A stretch of DNA of 60,969 bases from a bacterium (GCA_905221505.1 CAJNDL010000008.1:1-60969), one strand, 5' to 3'. Shown: positions 31,430 to 41,507, numbered from the stretch's first letter. Made by a program: numbers and translations. Notes: a model not told the origin generated them from the sequence alone.

Positions 31430-31542
31430 TTCTCTAATTGTCTCTGCCTTTCTCGCTGTATGGCTTCGTCCCTGTCTTCCAGCTCTTTTAACTTTTTTAA
31501 GTAAGCCACCTCAGTACGTAAGCGTTCATTCTCCTCTTGGAG

Positions 31543-31941
31543 TCACTCTAGTTCTGTCATTTCATCCCAAGTTTTCTTCCGTTTACGTCCCATTTTAGTT
31601 GGTCTCCCTCTTGTTTTCTCAACAATAGTATACCCGTTTTTCTTGTATTGTGCTAGCCAATTAAGAAGTATCGTACGACTTGGGAGGCCGTATTCAAGAG
31701 AAACTCTATCTTTAGTCCAGCCTTCATGTAAGACTTTATTAATCATTTCTTGCTTTAAATCAGGAGAATAGTAACGATTTTTTCCTTTTTTGACGAACTC
31801 TATTCCGTAACGATCAATCAATTTAATCATGTACCTAATATTAGAATTGTTTATCCCAAATTTATTTGAAAGCTTCTCTATGCTATATCCTTGTTTTCTA
31901 AGTTCATAGATCTGAACTTTATCATCATAAGTTAATTTCAT
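31543..31941 (-). pseudogene. IS3-family OrfA, cut short by an in-frame TGA
   Basis: A 132-residue helix-turn-helix protein ([20 protein letters not shown], then [18 protein letters not shown]) that ends at TGA 31543-31545 in the context TELE-stop-LQEENERLR. Relatives read Arg here (ELERLQEENERLR), so a single C-to-T change of CGA to TGA is likely. Beyond it the same frame stays open for 48 further codons through the leucine-zipper-like region (LQEENERLRTEVAYLKKLKE) to a TAG overlapping orfB. The stop lies upstream of the slip site, so no fusion transposase can form unless the stop is read through. I use the ATG at 31941; codons upstream lie within the terminal repeat. Confidence 0.8.
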
Positions 31942-31997
31942 AATAAAAATACCCCAAAAGTTAGATTTTTTCTGTCTAACTTTTGGGGTGCAGTTCA

Positions 31998-32020
31998 TTT
32001 GAACAGAACTGACGTTTTTT
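31998..32020. terminator. right half of the split terminator
   Basis: GAACAGAACTGACGTTTTTTT carries the right arm and T run. It sits immediately downstream of the stop codon of the minus-strand nucleoside permease gene, which has also lost its intact terminator. Confidence 0.65.
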
Positions 32021-32027
32021 TGTATGC

Positions 32028-32984
32028 TTATTTTGATTTGATATAGTTGATACCATCTGCTTTTGGTGCAACTGCTTTTCCAAAGAAGGCTGCCAAGACA
32101 AGAATGGTCAAAACATAAGGTGCAATTTGCAGGTAAACCGCAGGCACTCCTTGAAGGAATGGCAATTGAGAACCGATAACGGCCAAACTTTGTGAAAGTC
32201 CAAAGAAGAGACTAGAAAGCATAGCACCGATTGGATTCCATTTCCCGAAGATCATCGCAGCAAGGGCGATAAATCCAGGTCCAACAATAGTTGTCACTGA
32301 GAAGTTAACTGAAATCGATTGAGCATAAATCGCTCCCCCAATTCCACCCAAGAAACCTGAAATGATAACTCCTAGATATCTCATCTTGTAGACATTGATT
32401 CCCAATGTATCTGCTGCTTGAGGGTGTTCACCTACAGAGCGGAGACGAAGACCAAAGCGGGTCTTGAAGAGGATAAACCAAGCAAGGAACGAGAAGGCAA
32501 TCGCGATATAACCTAACAGACTTGTTGACTTGAAGAAGATATCACCAATCACTGGGATATTTGCTAAGACTGGGAAGTCAAAGCGTCCAAAAGTCTGACT
32601 TAAGTTATCTGTTTGTCCTTTATTATAAAGCACTTTCACTAAGAAAACAGCCAAGGCAGGCGCCATCAAGTTCAATACTGTACCGCTGACAACATGGTCT
32701 GCACGGAAATGAACTGTTGCCGCTGCGTGGATGATAGAAAAGATTCCCCCTACCAATCCTGCTACAAGCAAAGATAGCCATGGAGTTGCTGCTCCAAATT
32801 GTTCTGCAAATTCAAGGTTAAAGACGACTCCAGAAAAGGCACCCATAACCATAATTCCTTCAAGACCTACGTTTACCACACCACCACGTTCAGAGAAAAC
32901 GCCACCGATACTTGTAAAGATGAGAGGGGCTGAGTAAATCAGCATAGAAGACACCAAGAGGGTGAGCAAGGTTGTAATAGACAT
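32028..32984 (-). CDS. nucleoside ABC transporter permease (NupQ/PnrD-like)
   Basis: A 318-residue membrane protein of the BPD_transp_2 family with about eight to nine helices. The signature region is [20 protein letters not shown] near the N terminus, with the cytoplasmic coupling loop [20 protein letters not shown]. It pairs with the permease encoded two bases upstream to form the channel of a nucleoside importer. Last gene of the cdd-pnr run. Confidence 0.93.
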   Translation of the reverse strand: MSITTLLTLLVSSMLIYSAPLIFTSIGGVFSERGGVVNVGLEGIMVMGAFSGVVFNLEFAEQFGAATPWLSLLVAGLVGGIFSIIHAAATVHFRADHVVSGTVLNLMAPALAVFLVKVLYNKGQTDNLSQTFGRFDFPVLANIPVIGDIFFKSTSLLGYIAIAFSFLAWFILFKTRFGLRLRSVGEHPQAADTLGINVYKMRYLGVIISGFLGGIGGAIYAQSISVNFSVTTIVGPGFIALAAMIFGKWNPIGAMLSSLFFGLSQSLAVIGSQLPFLQGVPAVYLQIAPYVLTILVLAAFFGKAVAPKADGINYIKSK

Positions 32985-32986
32985 CT

Positions 32987-34045
32987 TTACTTACCTCCTT
33001 TAACTTGTTTTTTCGGTTTGACAAAGCGTTCGATAAGGTAATGAACACTGACAAAGAAGATAATAGACGCTGTTACAATGCTGACAAGCTCAGATGGTAC
33101 CTGTGCCGCATTCATACCAGGAGCCCCAACTTGGAGAACACCAAATAGGAAGGCTGCAAAGAGAATACCAATTGGTGAGTTGGCCGCAAGCAGACTAACC
33201 GCCATTCCATTAAATCCGACAGCTAAGGATGCCCCTTGAACATAGACGTTCTGGAAGGTTCCCAGACCTTCAACAGCTCCTCCAAGACCAGCCAAGGCAC
33301 CTGAGATAATCATTGAGAGGATAATGGTACGTTTTGCAGAAATACCAGCGTATTCTGATGCGTGAGGATTAAGACCAACCGCACGGATTTCAAAACCAAG
33401 GGTTGTTTTCTTGAGCATGAACCAAATGACTGCAACGGCAATAAGAGCAAAGAAAATACCAATATTCATCCGTGAATTACCAGTCAACTCAGCCAACCAA
33501 GGTGTCTGGTAGGTTGCATTAGCCCCAACACGAATCGTCGAATCTGTACTTTGCATGAAGTCTTTAGGGAAGGCATGGATAAAGGCATTTCCTACATACA
33601 AGACAATGTAGTTCATCATGATGGTTACGATAACCTCTGACGTCCCTAGATAGGCTCTAAGAATACCTGGAATCGCGCCGACAATCCCACCTGCAATCAG
33701 GGCAATCACGATAGTTGCTAGAATCATCAAAGGACGTGGCATATCTGGATGCGACAAAGCAAACCAACCACTGAGAATCCAACCTGCCAAAGCCTGACCA
33801 GGAAGCCCGACGTTAAAGAAACCTGCACGACTGGCAACGGCAAAACCAAGACCAATCAAGACCAAAGGTCCCATAGCACGGAAGATTTCTCCAATCCCAC
33901 GCAAACTACCAAAGGCTGTATAGAACAATTCTTCATAGCCCCAAATAGCATCATAACCGAAGATCCACATGACAATGGCTCCGAGTAAGATTCCTAGGAA
34001 GACAGAAATCAAGGGAACCGAAATTTGTTGTAATTTTTTAGACAT
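32987..34045 (-). CDS. nucleoside ABC transporter permease (NupP/PnrC-like)
   Basis: This 352-residue membrane protein of the BPD_transp_2 family carries RAGFFNVGLPGQALAGWIL (the family's N-x-G-hydrophobic-G motif) and the coupling loop FEIRAVGLNPHASEYAGISA. The ATG at 34045 has AAAGGAGAAG upstream and overlaps the ATPase stop by eight bases. An earlier in-frame start lies within the ATPase gene and is less likely. Confidence 0.92.
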   Translation of the reverse strand: MSKKLQQISVPLISVFLGILLGAIVMWIFGYDAIWGYEELFYTAFGSLRGIGEIFRAMGPLVLIGLGFAVASRAGFFNVGLPGQALAGWILSGWFALSHPDMPRPLMILATIVIALIAGGIVGAIPGILRAYLGTSEVIVTIMMNYIVLYVGNAFIHAFPKDFMQSTDSTIRVGANATYQTPWLAELTGNSRMNIGIFFALIAVAVIWFMLKKTTLGFEIRAVGLNPHASEYAGISAKRTIILSMIISGALAGLGGAVEGLGTFQNVYVQGASLAVGFNGMAVSLLAANSPIGILFAAFLFGVLQVGAPGMNAAQVPSELVSIVTASIIFFVSVHYLIERFVKPKKQVKGGK

Positions 34046-35573
34046 CACTCTTCTCCTTTCCCAAGTTTCCACCAGCCATCAAGACACCAAGTTCTTGTTT
34101 ATTGGTTGTTTCTGGTGATACAATACCTTGAATCTTACCATCGTGAATAACGGCAATACGGTCTGAGACGTTTAAAATCTCATCTAGTTCAAAGCTGACA
34201 ACAAGGACAGCCTTTCCATTATCACGCTCTTCAATCAAGCGTTTGTGGATATATTCAATGGCACCGACATCCAAACCACGAGTTGGCTGGCTGACGATAA
34301 GGAGTTCAGGATCCCGATCAATTTCACGAGCAATAATTGCTTTTTGTTGATTTCCTCCTGAGAGTGCAGCCGCAGGAACAAATTCGCTGGCAGCACGAAC
34401 ATCAAACTCTTCCATTAGCTTTTTAGCATAAGAAGTAATATTTGAATAGTTCAAAATTCCATTTTTACTATGTGGTTCTTTGTAGTAGGTTTGAAGGGCA
34501 ATATTTTCAGAAATCATCATTTCCAAAATCAAACCATCACGGTGACGGTCTTCTGGAACGTGCCCAACACTCAACTCTGTAATCTGACGTGGGTGCAAGC
34601 CTACAATTGAATCTCCTTTTAGCTCAATGCTACCAGATTCAACCTTGCGAAGACCTGTGATTGCTTGAATCAGTTCAGACTGACCATTTCCATCAATCCC
34701 CGCAATACCAACAATCTCTCCAGCACGAACATCCAAGGACAGATTTTTCACAGCTGGGACACCGCGGTTTTCATTGACCACCAAATCTTTGATTGACAAG
34801 ACCACTTCTTTTGGTTGAGAGGCTTGCTTCTCTGTTTTAAAGGAAACAGAACGACCTACCATCATTTCTGCCAAATCAGCATTGGTAGCCCCTGCGATTT
34901 CGACGGTTTCAATTGATTTCCCACGACGGATAACTGTAACGCGGTCAGAAACTGCGCGAATCTCGTCCAACTTGTGGGTGATCAAGATAATTGATTTCCC
35001 TTCTTTGACAAGATTTTTCATAATAGCCATCAACTCATCAATTTCTGATGGAGTCAAAACAGCCGTTGGTTCGTCAAAGATAAGGATATCAGCCCCCCGA
35101 TAAAGGGTTTTTAAAATTTCTACACGTTGTTGGGCTCCAACTGAGATGTCTGCTACCTTGGCAGAAGGATCCACAGCTAAGCCATAACGTTCAGAAAGAG
35201 CCTTGATTTCTTTGCTAGCTCCAGCAATATCTAGCACACCATTTTTAGTCAATTCACTTCCTAAAATGATGTTTTCAGCCACTGTGAAAGCCTCTACCAA
35301 CATAAAGTGCTGGTGAACCATTCCGATTCCCAAGCTAGCTGCTTTAGATGGTGAGTCGAGGTTAACAACTTGACCGTTGACCGCAATTTCACCACTGGTT
35401 GGTTCAAGAAGCCCTGCTAACATGTTCATTAGCGTGGATTTTCCAGCCCCATTTTCTCCTAAAAGTGCATGAATTTCACCTTTTCGTAGGTGCAGATTGA
35501 TTTTGTCGTTGGCAACAAATTCACCAAACACCTTGGTAATATCACGCATCTCAATGACATTTTCGTGTGCCAT
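34038..35573 (-). CDS. nucleoside ABC transporter ATP-binding protein (NupO/PnrB-like)
   Basis: This 511-residue protein has two ABC domains, as in sugar and nucleoside importers of the RbsA type. Domain 1 has Walker A GENGAGKSTLMNML, signature ISVGAQQRVEIL and Walker B ILIFDEPTAVL. Domain 2 has GIAGIDGNGQSELI, LSGGNQQKAII and LLIVSQPTRGLDVG; both the Walker A and Walker B of domain 2 are degenerate, as usual. It energises the two permeases encoded downstream. Confidence 0.94.
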   Translation of the reverse strand: MAHENVIEMRDITKVFGEFVANDKINLHLRKGEIHALLGENGAGKSTLMNMLAGLLEPTSGEIAVNGQVVNLDSPSKAASLGIGMVHQHFMLVEAFTVAENIILGSELTKNGVLDIAGASKEIKALSERYGLAVDPSAKVADISVGAQQRVEILKTLYRGADILIFDEPTAVLTPSEIDELMAIMKNLVKEGKSIILITHKLDEIRAVSDRVTVIRRGKSIETVEIAGATNADLAEMMVGRSVSFKTEKQASQPKEVVLSIKDLVVNENRGVPAVKNLSLDVRAGEIVGIAGIDGNGQSELIQAITGLRKVESGSIELKGDSIVGLHPRQITELSVGHVPEDRHRDGLILEMMISENIALQTYYKEPHSKNGILNYSNITSYAKKLMEEFDVRAASEFVPAAALSGGNQQKAIIAREIDRDPELLIVSQPTRGLDVGAIEYIHKRLIEERDNGKAVLVVSFELDEILNVSDRIAVIHDGKIQGIVSPETTNKQELGVLMAGGNLGKEKSDV

Positions 35574-35639
35574 GTGCTCTTCCTTTCAGAGTCTTATTTT
35601 ATTTCAATAAAACTTGCTAATTTATCTAGTAGCAAGCTT

Positions 35640-35695
35640 TACTGAGACAAAATGACTTTGTCTCAACTCTTAAAAAGCGACCGATGGCCGCTTCC
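35640..35695 (-). other. paired hairpins between pnrA and the ATPase gene
   Basis: GAGACAAA pairs with TTTGTCTC (about 35644-35664) and AAGCGACC pairs with GGCCGCTT (about 35675-35693), without a long T run. Placed after the binding-protein gene, they may stabilise its mRNA or act as a partial terminator so that the lipoprotein is made in excess over the membrane parts. Confidence 0.55.
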
Positions 35696-35715
35696 TAAGA
35701 AATAACTTCCATCCA

Positions 35716-36771
35716 TTATTTTGCAGGAACTTTTACGCTTCCATCAAGGATTTTAGCTTTAGCATCTTCGACAGCTTTTTTACCTTCTTCTGAAAGGTTT
35801 GTTACTGCCAAGTCAACCCCTTTATCTTTCAATGAGTAAACGATCACTTGACCGCCAGGGAATTCACCTTTTTCTGCCTTGTTAGCAATATCTTTTACAG
35901 TTGTACCAACTTGTTTCAAAGTAGATACAAGAACAAAGTTTGATTCTTTACCATCTTTAGAAGTGTATTTACCTTCTGCTTCTTGGTCACGGTCAACACC
36001 GATAACCCAAACTTTTTCATTTTCAGGACGACTTTCGTTAAGTGATTTTGCTTCTGCAAAGACACCTGCACCTGTACCACCAGCTACTTGGTAAACAACG
36101 TCTGCACCAGCTGCGTATTGAGCTGCTGCAATTGTTTTACCTTTGGCATTATCACCAAATGAACCAGCATAGTCAACTTGTACTTTGATAGATGAATCTA
36201 CTGAGGCAACACCTGCCTTGAAACCAGCTTCAAAACGAGAGATAACTTCTGACTCAATGCCACCTACAAAACCAACTTGTTTTGTCTTAGTTGTTTTAGC
36301 TGCTGCAACACCTGCAAGGTAAGCAGATTCATTATCAGCAAATGTTACGCTCACAACATTATTCTTTTGGTCTTTAATCACATCATCAATCAAGACATAG
36401 TTCAAGTCAGAGTGCTCTTTTGCTGCTTCTTCAACCGCATTGTGAAGGGCAAAACCAACACCAAAGATTAGGTTATAGCTTCCAGCCGCTTGTTGCAAGT
36501 TGTTAGCGTAGTCAGCTTCACTTGTTGATTGGAAGTAAGTGAAACCTTTATCTTTTGCAAGATTGTGTTCTTTACCCCAAGCCTGCAAACCTTCCCAAGC
36601 TGATTGGTTGAATGATTTATCATCAACACCACCAGTATCAGTGACGATTGCTGCTTTTGTCTTCATATCAGAAGATGAATCTGCCTTACGAGAAGAGCGG
36701 TTACCACATGCAGCAAGTCCAACTGCTGCCACTGCAACTAGACCAAGGCCTAGCCATTGTTTCTTGTTCAT
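35716..36771 (-). CDS. pnrA: nucleoside-binding lipoprotein (BmpA/PnrA family)
   Basis: A 351-residue extracellular lipoprotein that captures purine (and probably other) nucleosides for the transporter encoded downstream. The lipobox is LAAC with Cys22. The Bmp/Med domain follows with AAIVTDTGGVDDKSFNQSAW and GVDRDQEAEG. Pneumococcal PnrA is the direct counterpart. I start at the ATG at 36771, with AGGAGG 8 bases upstream; upstream in-frame codons lack a ribosome site. The operon context with cdd, deoC and deoA fits nucleoside salvage. Confidence 0.95.
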   Translation of the reverse strand: MNKKQWLGLGLVAVAAVGLAACGNRSSRKADSSSDMKTKAAIVTDTGGVDDKSFNQSAWEGLQAWGKEHNLAKDKGFTYFQSTSEADYANNLQQAAGSYNLIFGVGFALHNAVEEAAKEHSDLNYVLIDDVIKDQKNNVVSVTFADNESAYLAGVAAAKTTKTKQVGFVGGIESEVISRFEAGFKAGVASVDSSIKVQVDYAGSFGDNAKGKTIAAAQYAAGADVVYQVAGGTGAGVFAEAKSLNESRPENEKVWVIGVDRDQEAEGKYTSKDGKESNFVLVSTLKQVGTTVKDIANKAEKGEFPGGQVIVYSLKDKGVDLAVTNLSEEGKKAVEDAKAKILDGSVKVPAK

Positions 36772-36860
36772 TACTGAACCTCCTAAATAAGATGTGCAAC
36801 GATGTTGCAAGTATGGATTGATTGGCCACAAGGACCGTGCCACTCAGAGAGCGACTCAGA

Positions 36861-37250
36861 CTAGTTTAAGTCTGTAAAAGAGTATGGAAGTAACTCCCCG
36901 ACCGTCATCTCGACCGTCGATTTATCTTTTGCGACTAAGGTCACTTTTAGATCTTGTTCAAAAAATTCAGCCATTACTTGGCGACAAGCACCACATGGTG
37001 AAATTGGTTTTTCAGTTTGTCCATAGACAATCAATTCTGAAAACTCTCTTTGACCTTCAGATACAGCCTTAAAAATGGCTGTTCTCTCACCGCAATTGGT
37101 CAAAGGATAGCTAGCATTTTCGATATTCACTCCCGTGTAAACACTTCCGTCTTTTGCCACTAAAACTGCTCCGATAGGAAAGTGAGAATAGGGGACATAG
37201 GCATGTTTGCTGGTTTCAATTGCCAGTTCAATCAACTCAGTAGTCGCCAT
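36861..37250 (-). CDS. cdd: cytidine deaminase
   Basis: This 129-residue zinc enzyme turns cytidine and deoxycytidine into uridine and deoxyuridine. The catalytic Glu and first Cys lie in [10 protein letters not shown] and the other zinc ligands in PCGACRQVM. Homotetrameric-type length. It overlaps the deoC stop by 14 bases. Its product feeds the pyrimidine nucleoside phosphorylase encoded two genes upstream. Confidence 0.97.
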   Translation of the reverse strand: MATTELIELAIETSKHAYVPYSHFPIGAVLVAKDGSVYTGVNIENASYPLTNCGERTAIFKAVSEGQREFSELIVYGQTEKPISPCGACRQVMAEFFEQDLKVTLVAKDKSTVEMTVGELLPYSFTDLN

Positions 37251-37899
37251 CTGCCAGTTCTCCTTTTAAAATAGCTACCCCAGCTGACGTTCCGATACGG
37301 GTCGCCCCTGCTTCCACAAATGCAAGAGCATCTGCATAAGAACGAGCTCCACCAGCAGCCTTGACACCCATATCAGGACCAACTGTTTCACGCATTAATC
37401 TAACATCTGCTACCGTAGCGCCACCAGTTGAAAAACCAGTAGATGTTTTAACAAAATCAGCTCCAGCTTTTTGAGCTAATTGGCAAGCCACAACTTTTTC
37501 TTGGTCGGTCAGCAGGCACGCTTCAATAATGACTTTTACTAACTTGTCACCACTTGCTTCTACAACAGCACGGATGTCCGATTCAACCAAGGCTAAATTG
37601 CCTGATTTGAGAGCCCCAACATTGATTACCATGTCAATCTCATCTGCCCCATTTTGGATAGCTTCGTTTGTTTCAAAAGCTTTCACGGCTGAAGTTGTTG
37701 CTCCCAAAGGGAAACCTACTACTGTGCAGACCTTGACATCTGTGCCTTCAAGCCCTTTTTTGGCATGTTCAACCCAGGTCGGATTAACGCAAACACTGGC
37801 AAAATCATACTCCCTAGCCTCAGACAACAAACAATCAATTTGATTTTCTGTCGCATCTTGTTTTAAAAGCGTATGATCGATATATTTATTAAATTTCAT
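37237..37899 (-). CDS. deoC: deoxyribose-phosphate aldolase
   Basis: A 220-residue TIM-barrel class I aldolase that splits deoxyribose 5-phosphate into glyceraldehyde 3-phosphate and acetaldehyde. The Schiff-base lysine is in DFVKTSTGF, with [10 protein letters not shown] and [15 protein letters not shown] completing the site. It lies between deoA and cdd in the salvage operon. Confidence 0.98.
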   Translation of the reverse strand: MKFNKYIDHTLLKQDATENQIDCLLSEAREYDFASVCVNPTWVEHAKKGLEGTDVKVCTVVGFPLGATTSAVKAFETNEAIQNGADEIDMVINVGALKSGNLALVESDIRAVVEASGDKLVKVIIEACLLTDQEKVVACQLAQKAGADFVKTSTGFSTGGATVADVRLMRETVGPDMGVKAAGGARSYADALAFVEAGATRIGTSAGVAILKGELADGDY

Positions 37900-37918
37900 A
37901 TTCGGATTCTCCTGCGGT

Positions 37919-39196
37919 TTATGAGATAATTTCTATAATTTCTCGTAAACTTTGCACCCTATCATTTATTTTAACATATTTTTGAAAATCTGTAACTAGC
38001 TGAGGAGAAATTTTTCCATTTGTGTATACTTTTGCAACAATTTCTCCCTTTTGAACGGAATCTCCAACTTTCTTTTCAAAAACAATTCCTGTTTCATAGT
38101 CCAAGGTATCAGACTTGACTGCACGGCCTGCCCCCAGTCTCATAGCATAAAGCCCAAATTCCATTGCTGGAAGAGCTGAAATGACACCCGTTTCCTGAGC
38201 AGGGATTTCCACCACATGGGCTACATTTACAGGACGATAGAGGTCTTCCAAGTCTCCACCTTGGGCTTGGACCATCTCCTCAAACTTAGCCAGCGCTTGG
38301 CCATTTTCAAGATGTTGGCGAACTTCTTCAACTGTCTTGTTTACATTTGCCAGGCCAAGCATAATTTGAGCCAATTCGCAGATGAAATGGGTAATATCCT
38401 GACGGCCTTGACCTTGTAAAATCTCCAGTGCTTCAAGGATCTCCAGACGATTTCCAATAGCACGCCCTAAAGGCTGGCTCATATCCGTAATCACTGCTAC
38501 CGTCTTTCGACCAACTGCCTTACCAAGTTCCACCATGGTTTGAGCCAACTCACGTGCCTCATCAACCGTTTTCATGAAGGCACCCTCACCGACAGTCACG
38601 TCTAGCAAAATAGCATCCGCTCCTGCCGCAATTTTCTTGCTCATCACCGAACTCGCAATCAAAGGAATCGTGTCGACAGTTGCGGTCACATCACGGAGGG
38701 CGTAGAGAAGCTTGTCTGCTTTGACAAGCTGGTCTGATTGCCCAATGACAGATACACCAATATCCTGAACTTGATGAATAAAATCTTCTTGACTACGTTC
38801 TACTTGATAGCCCTTAATGGACTCCAATTTATCAATTGTTCCACCCGTATGGCCGAGACCACGACCACTCATTTTCGCGACTGGAACTCCAAAACTAGCT
38901 ACTAAGGGAGCCAAAATCAAGGTTACCTTATCACCAACACCACCCGTAGAATGCTTGTCAACCTTAACCCTATCAATAGCAGATAAATCAAACTCTTGAC
39001 CTGTCTGAACCATATTCATAGTTAGGTCAGAGATTTCTCGAGTCGTCATTCCTTTGAAATAGACAGCCATAGCAAAGGCAGACATCTGATAATCAGGAAC
39101 AGTTCCTGACACATAGCCTTCAACTAGCCATTCAATTTCACTCGAAGTCAGTTCTTGACCATCTCGTTTCTTTTGGATTAAATCAACTGCTCTCAT
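37919..39196 (-). CDS. deoA: pyrimidine-nucleoside phosphorylase
   Basis: This 425-residue enzyme phosphorolyses uridine, thymidine and deoxyuridine (often called pdp in Bacillus). The signature [18 protein letters not shown] is present, with the C-terminal domain including [20 protein letters not shown]. The start overlaps the methyltransferase stop by four bases (ATGA). Its deoxyribose 1-phosphate product goes to DeoB and then DeoC. Confidence 0.96.
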   Translation of the reverse strand: MRAVDLIQKKRDGQELTSSEIEWLVEGYVSGTVPDYQMSAFAMAVYFKGMTTREISDLTMNMVQTGQEFDLSAIDRVKVDKHSTGGVGDKVTLILAPLVASFGVPVAKMSGRGLGHTGGTIDKLESIKGYQVERSQEDFIHQVQDIGVSVIGQSDQLVKADKLLYALRDVTATVDTIPLIASSVMSKKIAAGADAILLDVTVGEGAFMKTVDEARELAQTMVELGKAVGRKTVAVITDMSQPLGRAIGNRLEILEALEILQGQGRQDITHFICELAQIMLGLANVNKTVEEVRQHLENGQALAKFEEMVQAQGGDLEDLYRPVNVAHVVEIPAQETGVISALPAMEFGLYAMRLGAGRAVKSDTLDYETGIVFEKKVGDSVQKGEIVAKVYTNGKISPQLVTDFQKYVKINDRVQSLREIIEIIS

Positions 39197-39783
39197 TCTT
39201 TCACACTTCTAAGGATATAGTATCCCTTATCTTTTTTGACGATTTCACAATTGCCAAACACCTCTTCCATCTTGGACTTAGCACTTGGGGCCCCTTGTTT
39301 CTTCTGGATGACGATTGTCAAATCCCCACCAGTTTCCAAGAAATCTTTACTTTTCTCAATGATTTCATGAACTACTTGCTTGCCCGCACGGATAGGAGGA
39401 TTAGAAATGACATGTTCAAATGTGCCTTCAACTTGTTCATAGATGTTGGACTGGAAAATCGTCGCTTCTACTTTATTTCGTTCAGCATTTTGTCGCGCCA
39501 AATCCAAGGCACGATTGTTGATATCGACCATGGTCGCCTGAACGCCGTAAGCCTTGACTAAAGACAAGCCCAAAGGCCCGTAACCACAGCCTACATCAAG
39601 GACTGTCTCTCCTTGGTTGACCTCCAGAAACTTGAGCAAAAGCTGACTTCCGAAGTCAACCGTTTTCTTGCTAAAAACACCCGCATCCGTCAGAAAGGTC
39701 ATTTTTTCTCCCAACAATTCTACTCTCAACTCATGAATGTCATGAGCAGCGTCAGGATTTTCTGCATAATACATTTTACTCAT
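39193..39783 (-). CDS. RsmC-like class I methyltransferase
   Basis: A 196-residue SAM-dependent methyltransferase of the RsmC/RlmG small-domain type. Motif I is VLDVGCGYGPLGLSL and motif IV is HVISNPPIRAGK (NPP motif, amino-directed methylation of guanine or similar). An rRNA target is likely but unproven. It leads the deoA-deoC-cdd-pnr operon through a 4-base overlap. No Shine-Dalgarno is visible and the promoter's -10 ends six bases before the ATG, so the mRNA may be leaderless. Confidence 0.88.
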   Translation of the reverse strand: MSKMYYAENPDAAHDIHELRVELLGEKMTFLTDAGVFSKKTVDFGSQLLLKFLEVNQGETVLDVGCGYGPLGLSLVKAYGVQATMVDINNRALDLARQNAERNKVEATIFQSNIYEQVEGTFEHVISNPPIRAGKQVVHEIIEKSKDFLETGGDLTIVIQKKQGAPSAKSKMEEVFGNCEIVKKDKGYYILRSVKE

Positions 39784-39789
39784 GAAACT

Positions 39790-39829
39790 ATTTTACCATA
39801 ATTTGCCTTAAATTGTAAATCGTTTACAA
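39790..39829 (-). promoter_or_regulatory. extended -10 promoter with palindromic operator, nucleoside salvage operon
   Basis: Minus strand TGGTAAAAT (-10 TAAAAT at 39790-39795) lies six bases before the ATG. A perfect-arm palindrome TTGTAAATCGTTTACAA occupies 39813-39829 and covers the -35 position, which suits a repressor site. It resembles, but does not match, a CcpA cre box (spacing is off by one). Confidence 0.6.
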
Positions 39830-39974
39830 ATTGATAATAAAACGAAAAAGACTGAAGAAAGCTAGTAGGTAAAACCTTTTCTTCAATCTCTTTAAATTAT
39901 TGGAAACGAATGACAAATCATGTAGGAGCAGATATCTCATAGTCTATTGTCTGTAATTAGGCTCATTTTTATGA

Positions 39975-40379
39975 CTATTGCTTAACCTTCAAATACTTTA
40001 TTATCAACAAAATTCCCAACAGGATGTTTAGATAAAAGCCCAACTGATAAGTTTGTGTCAGAATTTCCAAACTTGTCCAAAGCCGTACCAAATCTTCTAG
40101 CGACATGCGGAAGAAATAACCCTCTGTAGCAATCCACAGAACTAAGAAGACATAACTACCAGCAGCAAGCCATTTCGTCCACCGTTTTTTTAGTAGGCAA
40201 GCAATTAAGAGCGAACAGATAAATACAGCTGTTACAATAGCATGTTCCATCAAAAAAGTAAAACCGTAATAGATTTCCACAAAGCGTCTACCATTATCCG
40301 CATTCGCCCCTTTTATAAAAGGTAAGACAAAACTTAAAATAAAACAGAGTTCCAATATGTAACGTTTTAAGATTCTCAT
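39975..40379 (-). CDS. small membrane protein, unknown function
   Basis: I do not recognise the family. It is a 134-residue protein with four predicted membrane helices (roughly residues 5-22, 38-58, 66-86 and 105-128) and a basic C terminus. The ATG at 40379 has a perfect AGGAGG upstream; in-frame codons before it do not. It lies alone on the minus strand between the salvage operon and coaA, each side with its own promoter. Confidence 0.7.
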   Translation of the reverse strand: MRILKRYILELCFILSFVLPFIKGANADNGRRFVEIYYGFTFLMEHAIVTAVFICSLLIACLLKKRWTKWLAAGSYVFLVLWIATEGYFFRMSLEDLVRLWTSLEILTQTYQLGFYLNILLGILLIIKYLKVKQ

Positions 40380-40546
40380 AGTACACCTCCTATAAGTTGT
40401 GAATACCAAAGCCCCCTTTATTAGCTTATAACTCAGGAGAAACCAGCTCCTACTTCATCAATAAATTGTTCATCCTCTATCTACATCTATTATATAATAT
40501 TGACTGACCGCATTCAAGAAACCGCTTTATTTTTTTAGCTTTTTAT

Positions 40547-40554
40547 GGTATGAT
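40547..40554 (+). promoter_or_regulatory. extended -10 promoter of coaA
   Basis: TGGTATGAT, with the -10 hexamer TATGAT at 40549-40554, about 26 bases before the coaA ATG. Confidence 0.55.
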
Positions 40555-40579
40555 AAACAAAATATCTAGGGGAAAACAA

Positions 40580-41500
40580 ATGACCAACGAATTTTTACAT
40601 TTTGAAAAAATCAGCCGCCAGACTTGGCAATCGTTACATCGAAAGACAACACCTCCTTTGACAGAAGAGGAATTAGAATCCATCAAGAGTTTTAATGACC
40701 AGATTAGCTTGCAGGATGTTACCGATGTCTATCTCCCCCTAGCCCATCTCATCCAGATTTACAAGCGTACCAAGGATGATTTGGCCTTTTCAAAAGGGAT
40801 TTTCCTTCAACGTGAAAGCAAATCTCAACCTTTTATCATTGGGGTTTCTGGGAGTGTTGCCGTTGGAAAATCCACAACCAGTCGCCTACTTCAAATCCTA
40901 CTGTCCCGTACACTGACAGATGCTACGGTTGAGTTGGTAACAACTGACGGCTTTCTCTATCCCAACCAGACCTTGATTGAACAAGGGATTTTAAATCGCA
41001 AGGGATTTCCTGAAAGCTATGATATGGAAGCACTACTTAACTTCCTGGACCACATCAAAAATGGACAAGATGTGAATATTCCTGTCTATTCTCATGAAAT
41101 CTACGATATCGTCCCTGAAGAAAAACAAAATGTCAAAGCTGCAGACTTTGTGATTGTTGAAGGAATCAATGTCTTTCAAAATCCACAAAACGAGCGTCTC
41201 TACATTACTGACTTCTTTGACTTTTCCATCTATGTTGATGCTGCGGTTGATGACATCGAGAGTTGGTATCTGGACCGTTTCTTGAAAATGCTGAGCCTAG
41301 CCCAAAATGACCCTAATAGCTACTATTATCGTTTTACACAAATGCCGATTGGGGAAGTGGAATCCTTTGCCCATCAGGTCTGGACCAGTATCAATCTCAC
41401 AAATCTACAAAATTATATTGAACCGACAAGAAATCGAGCGGAAGTGATTCTTCATAAAACAAAGAACCATGAAATCGATGAAATTTACTTAAAAAAATAA
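40580..41500 (+). CDS. coaA: pantothenate kinase, type I
   Basis: A 306-residue enzyme that phosphorylates pantothenate, the committing step to coenzyme A. The P-loop is [15 protein letters not shown], with [11 protein letters not shown] and the C-terminal [20 protein letters not shown] typical of CoaA. Start at 40580 with AGGGGA upstream; an in-frame ATG 30 bases earlier lies in the promoter's -10. Confidence 0.97.
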   Translation: MTNEFLHFEKISRQTWQSLHRKTTPPLTEEELESIKSFNDQISLQDVTDVYLPLAHLIQIYKRTKDDLAFSKGIFLQRESKSQPFIIGVSGSVAVGKSTTSRLLQILLSRTLTDATVELVTTDGFLYPNQTLIEQGILNRKGFPESYDMEALLNFLDHIKNGQDVNIPVYSHEIYDIVPEEKQNVKAADFVIVEGINVFQNPQNERLYITDFFDFSIYVDAAVDDIESWYLDRFLKMLSLAQNDPNSYYYRFTQMPIGEVESFAHQVWTSINLTNLQNYIEPTRNRAEVILHKTKNHEIDEIYLKK

Positions 41501-41507
41501 TTTTCCC

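Larger units (their letters stand above)
30560..31997 (-). mobile_element. IS3-family insertion sequence (IS150/IS861-like)
   Basis: A 1438-bp element with imperfect terminal inverted repeats of about 25 bp (left TGAACTGACCCCAAAAAGTT, right, reversed, TGAACTGCACCCCAAAAGTT). It has two overlapping transposase frames on the minus strand and an AAAAAAG slip site typical of -1 frameshifting. Flanks share only 2-3 bases (GTT/TTT), so a target duplication is not certain. It occupies the loop of the plsY terminator. orfA carries a premature TGA (see 31543-31941). Confidence 0.93.

Noticed and set aside
39813..39829. CcpA cre site ahead of the deoA operon
   Set aside because: Similar in look, but the central CG is off by one position against the consensus on either strand; kept only as an unassigned palindrome.
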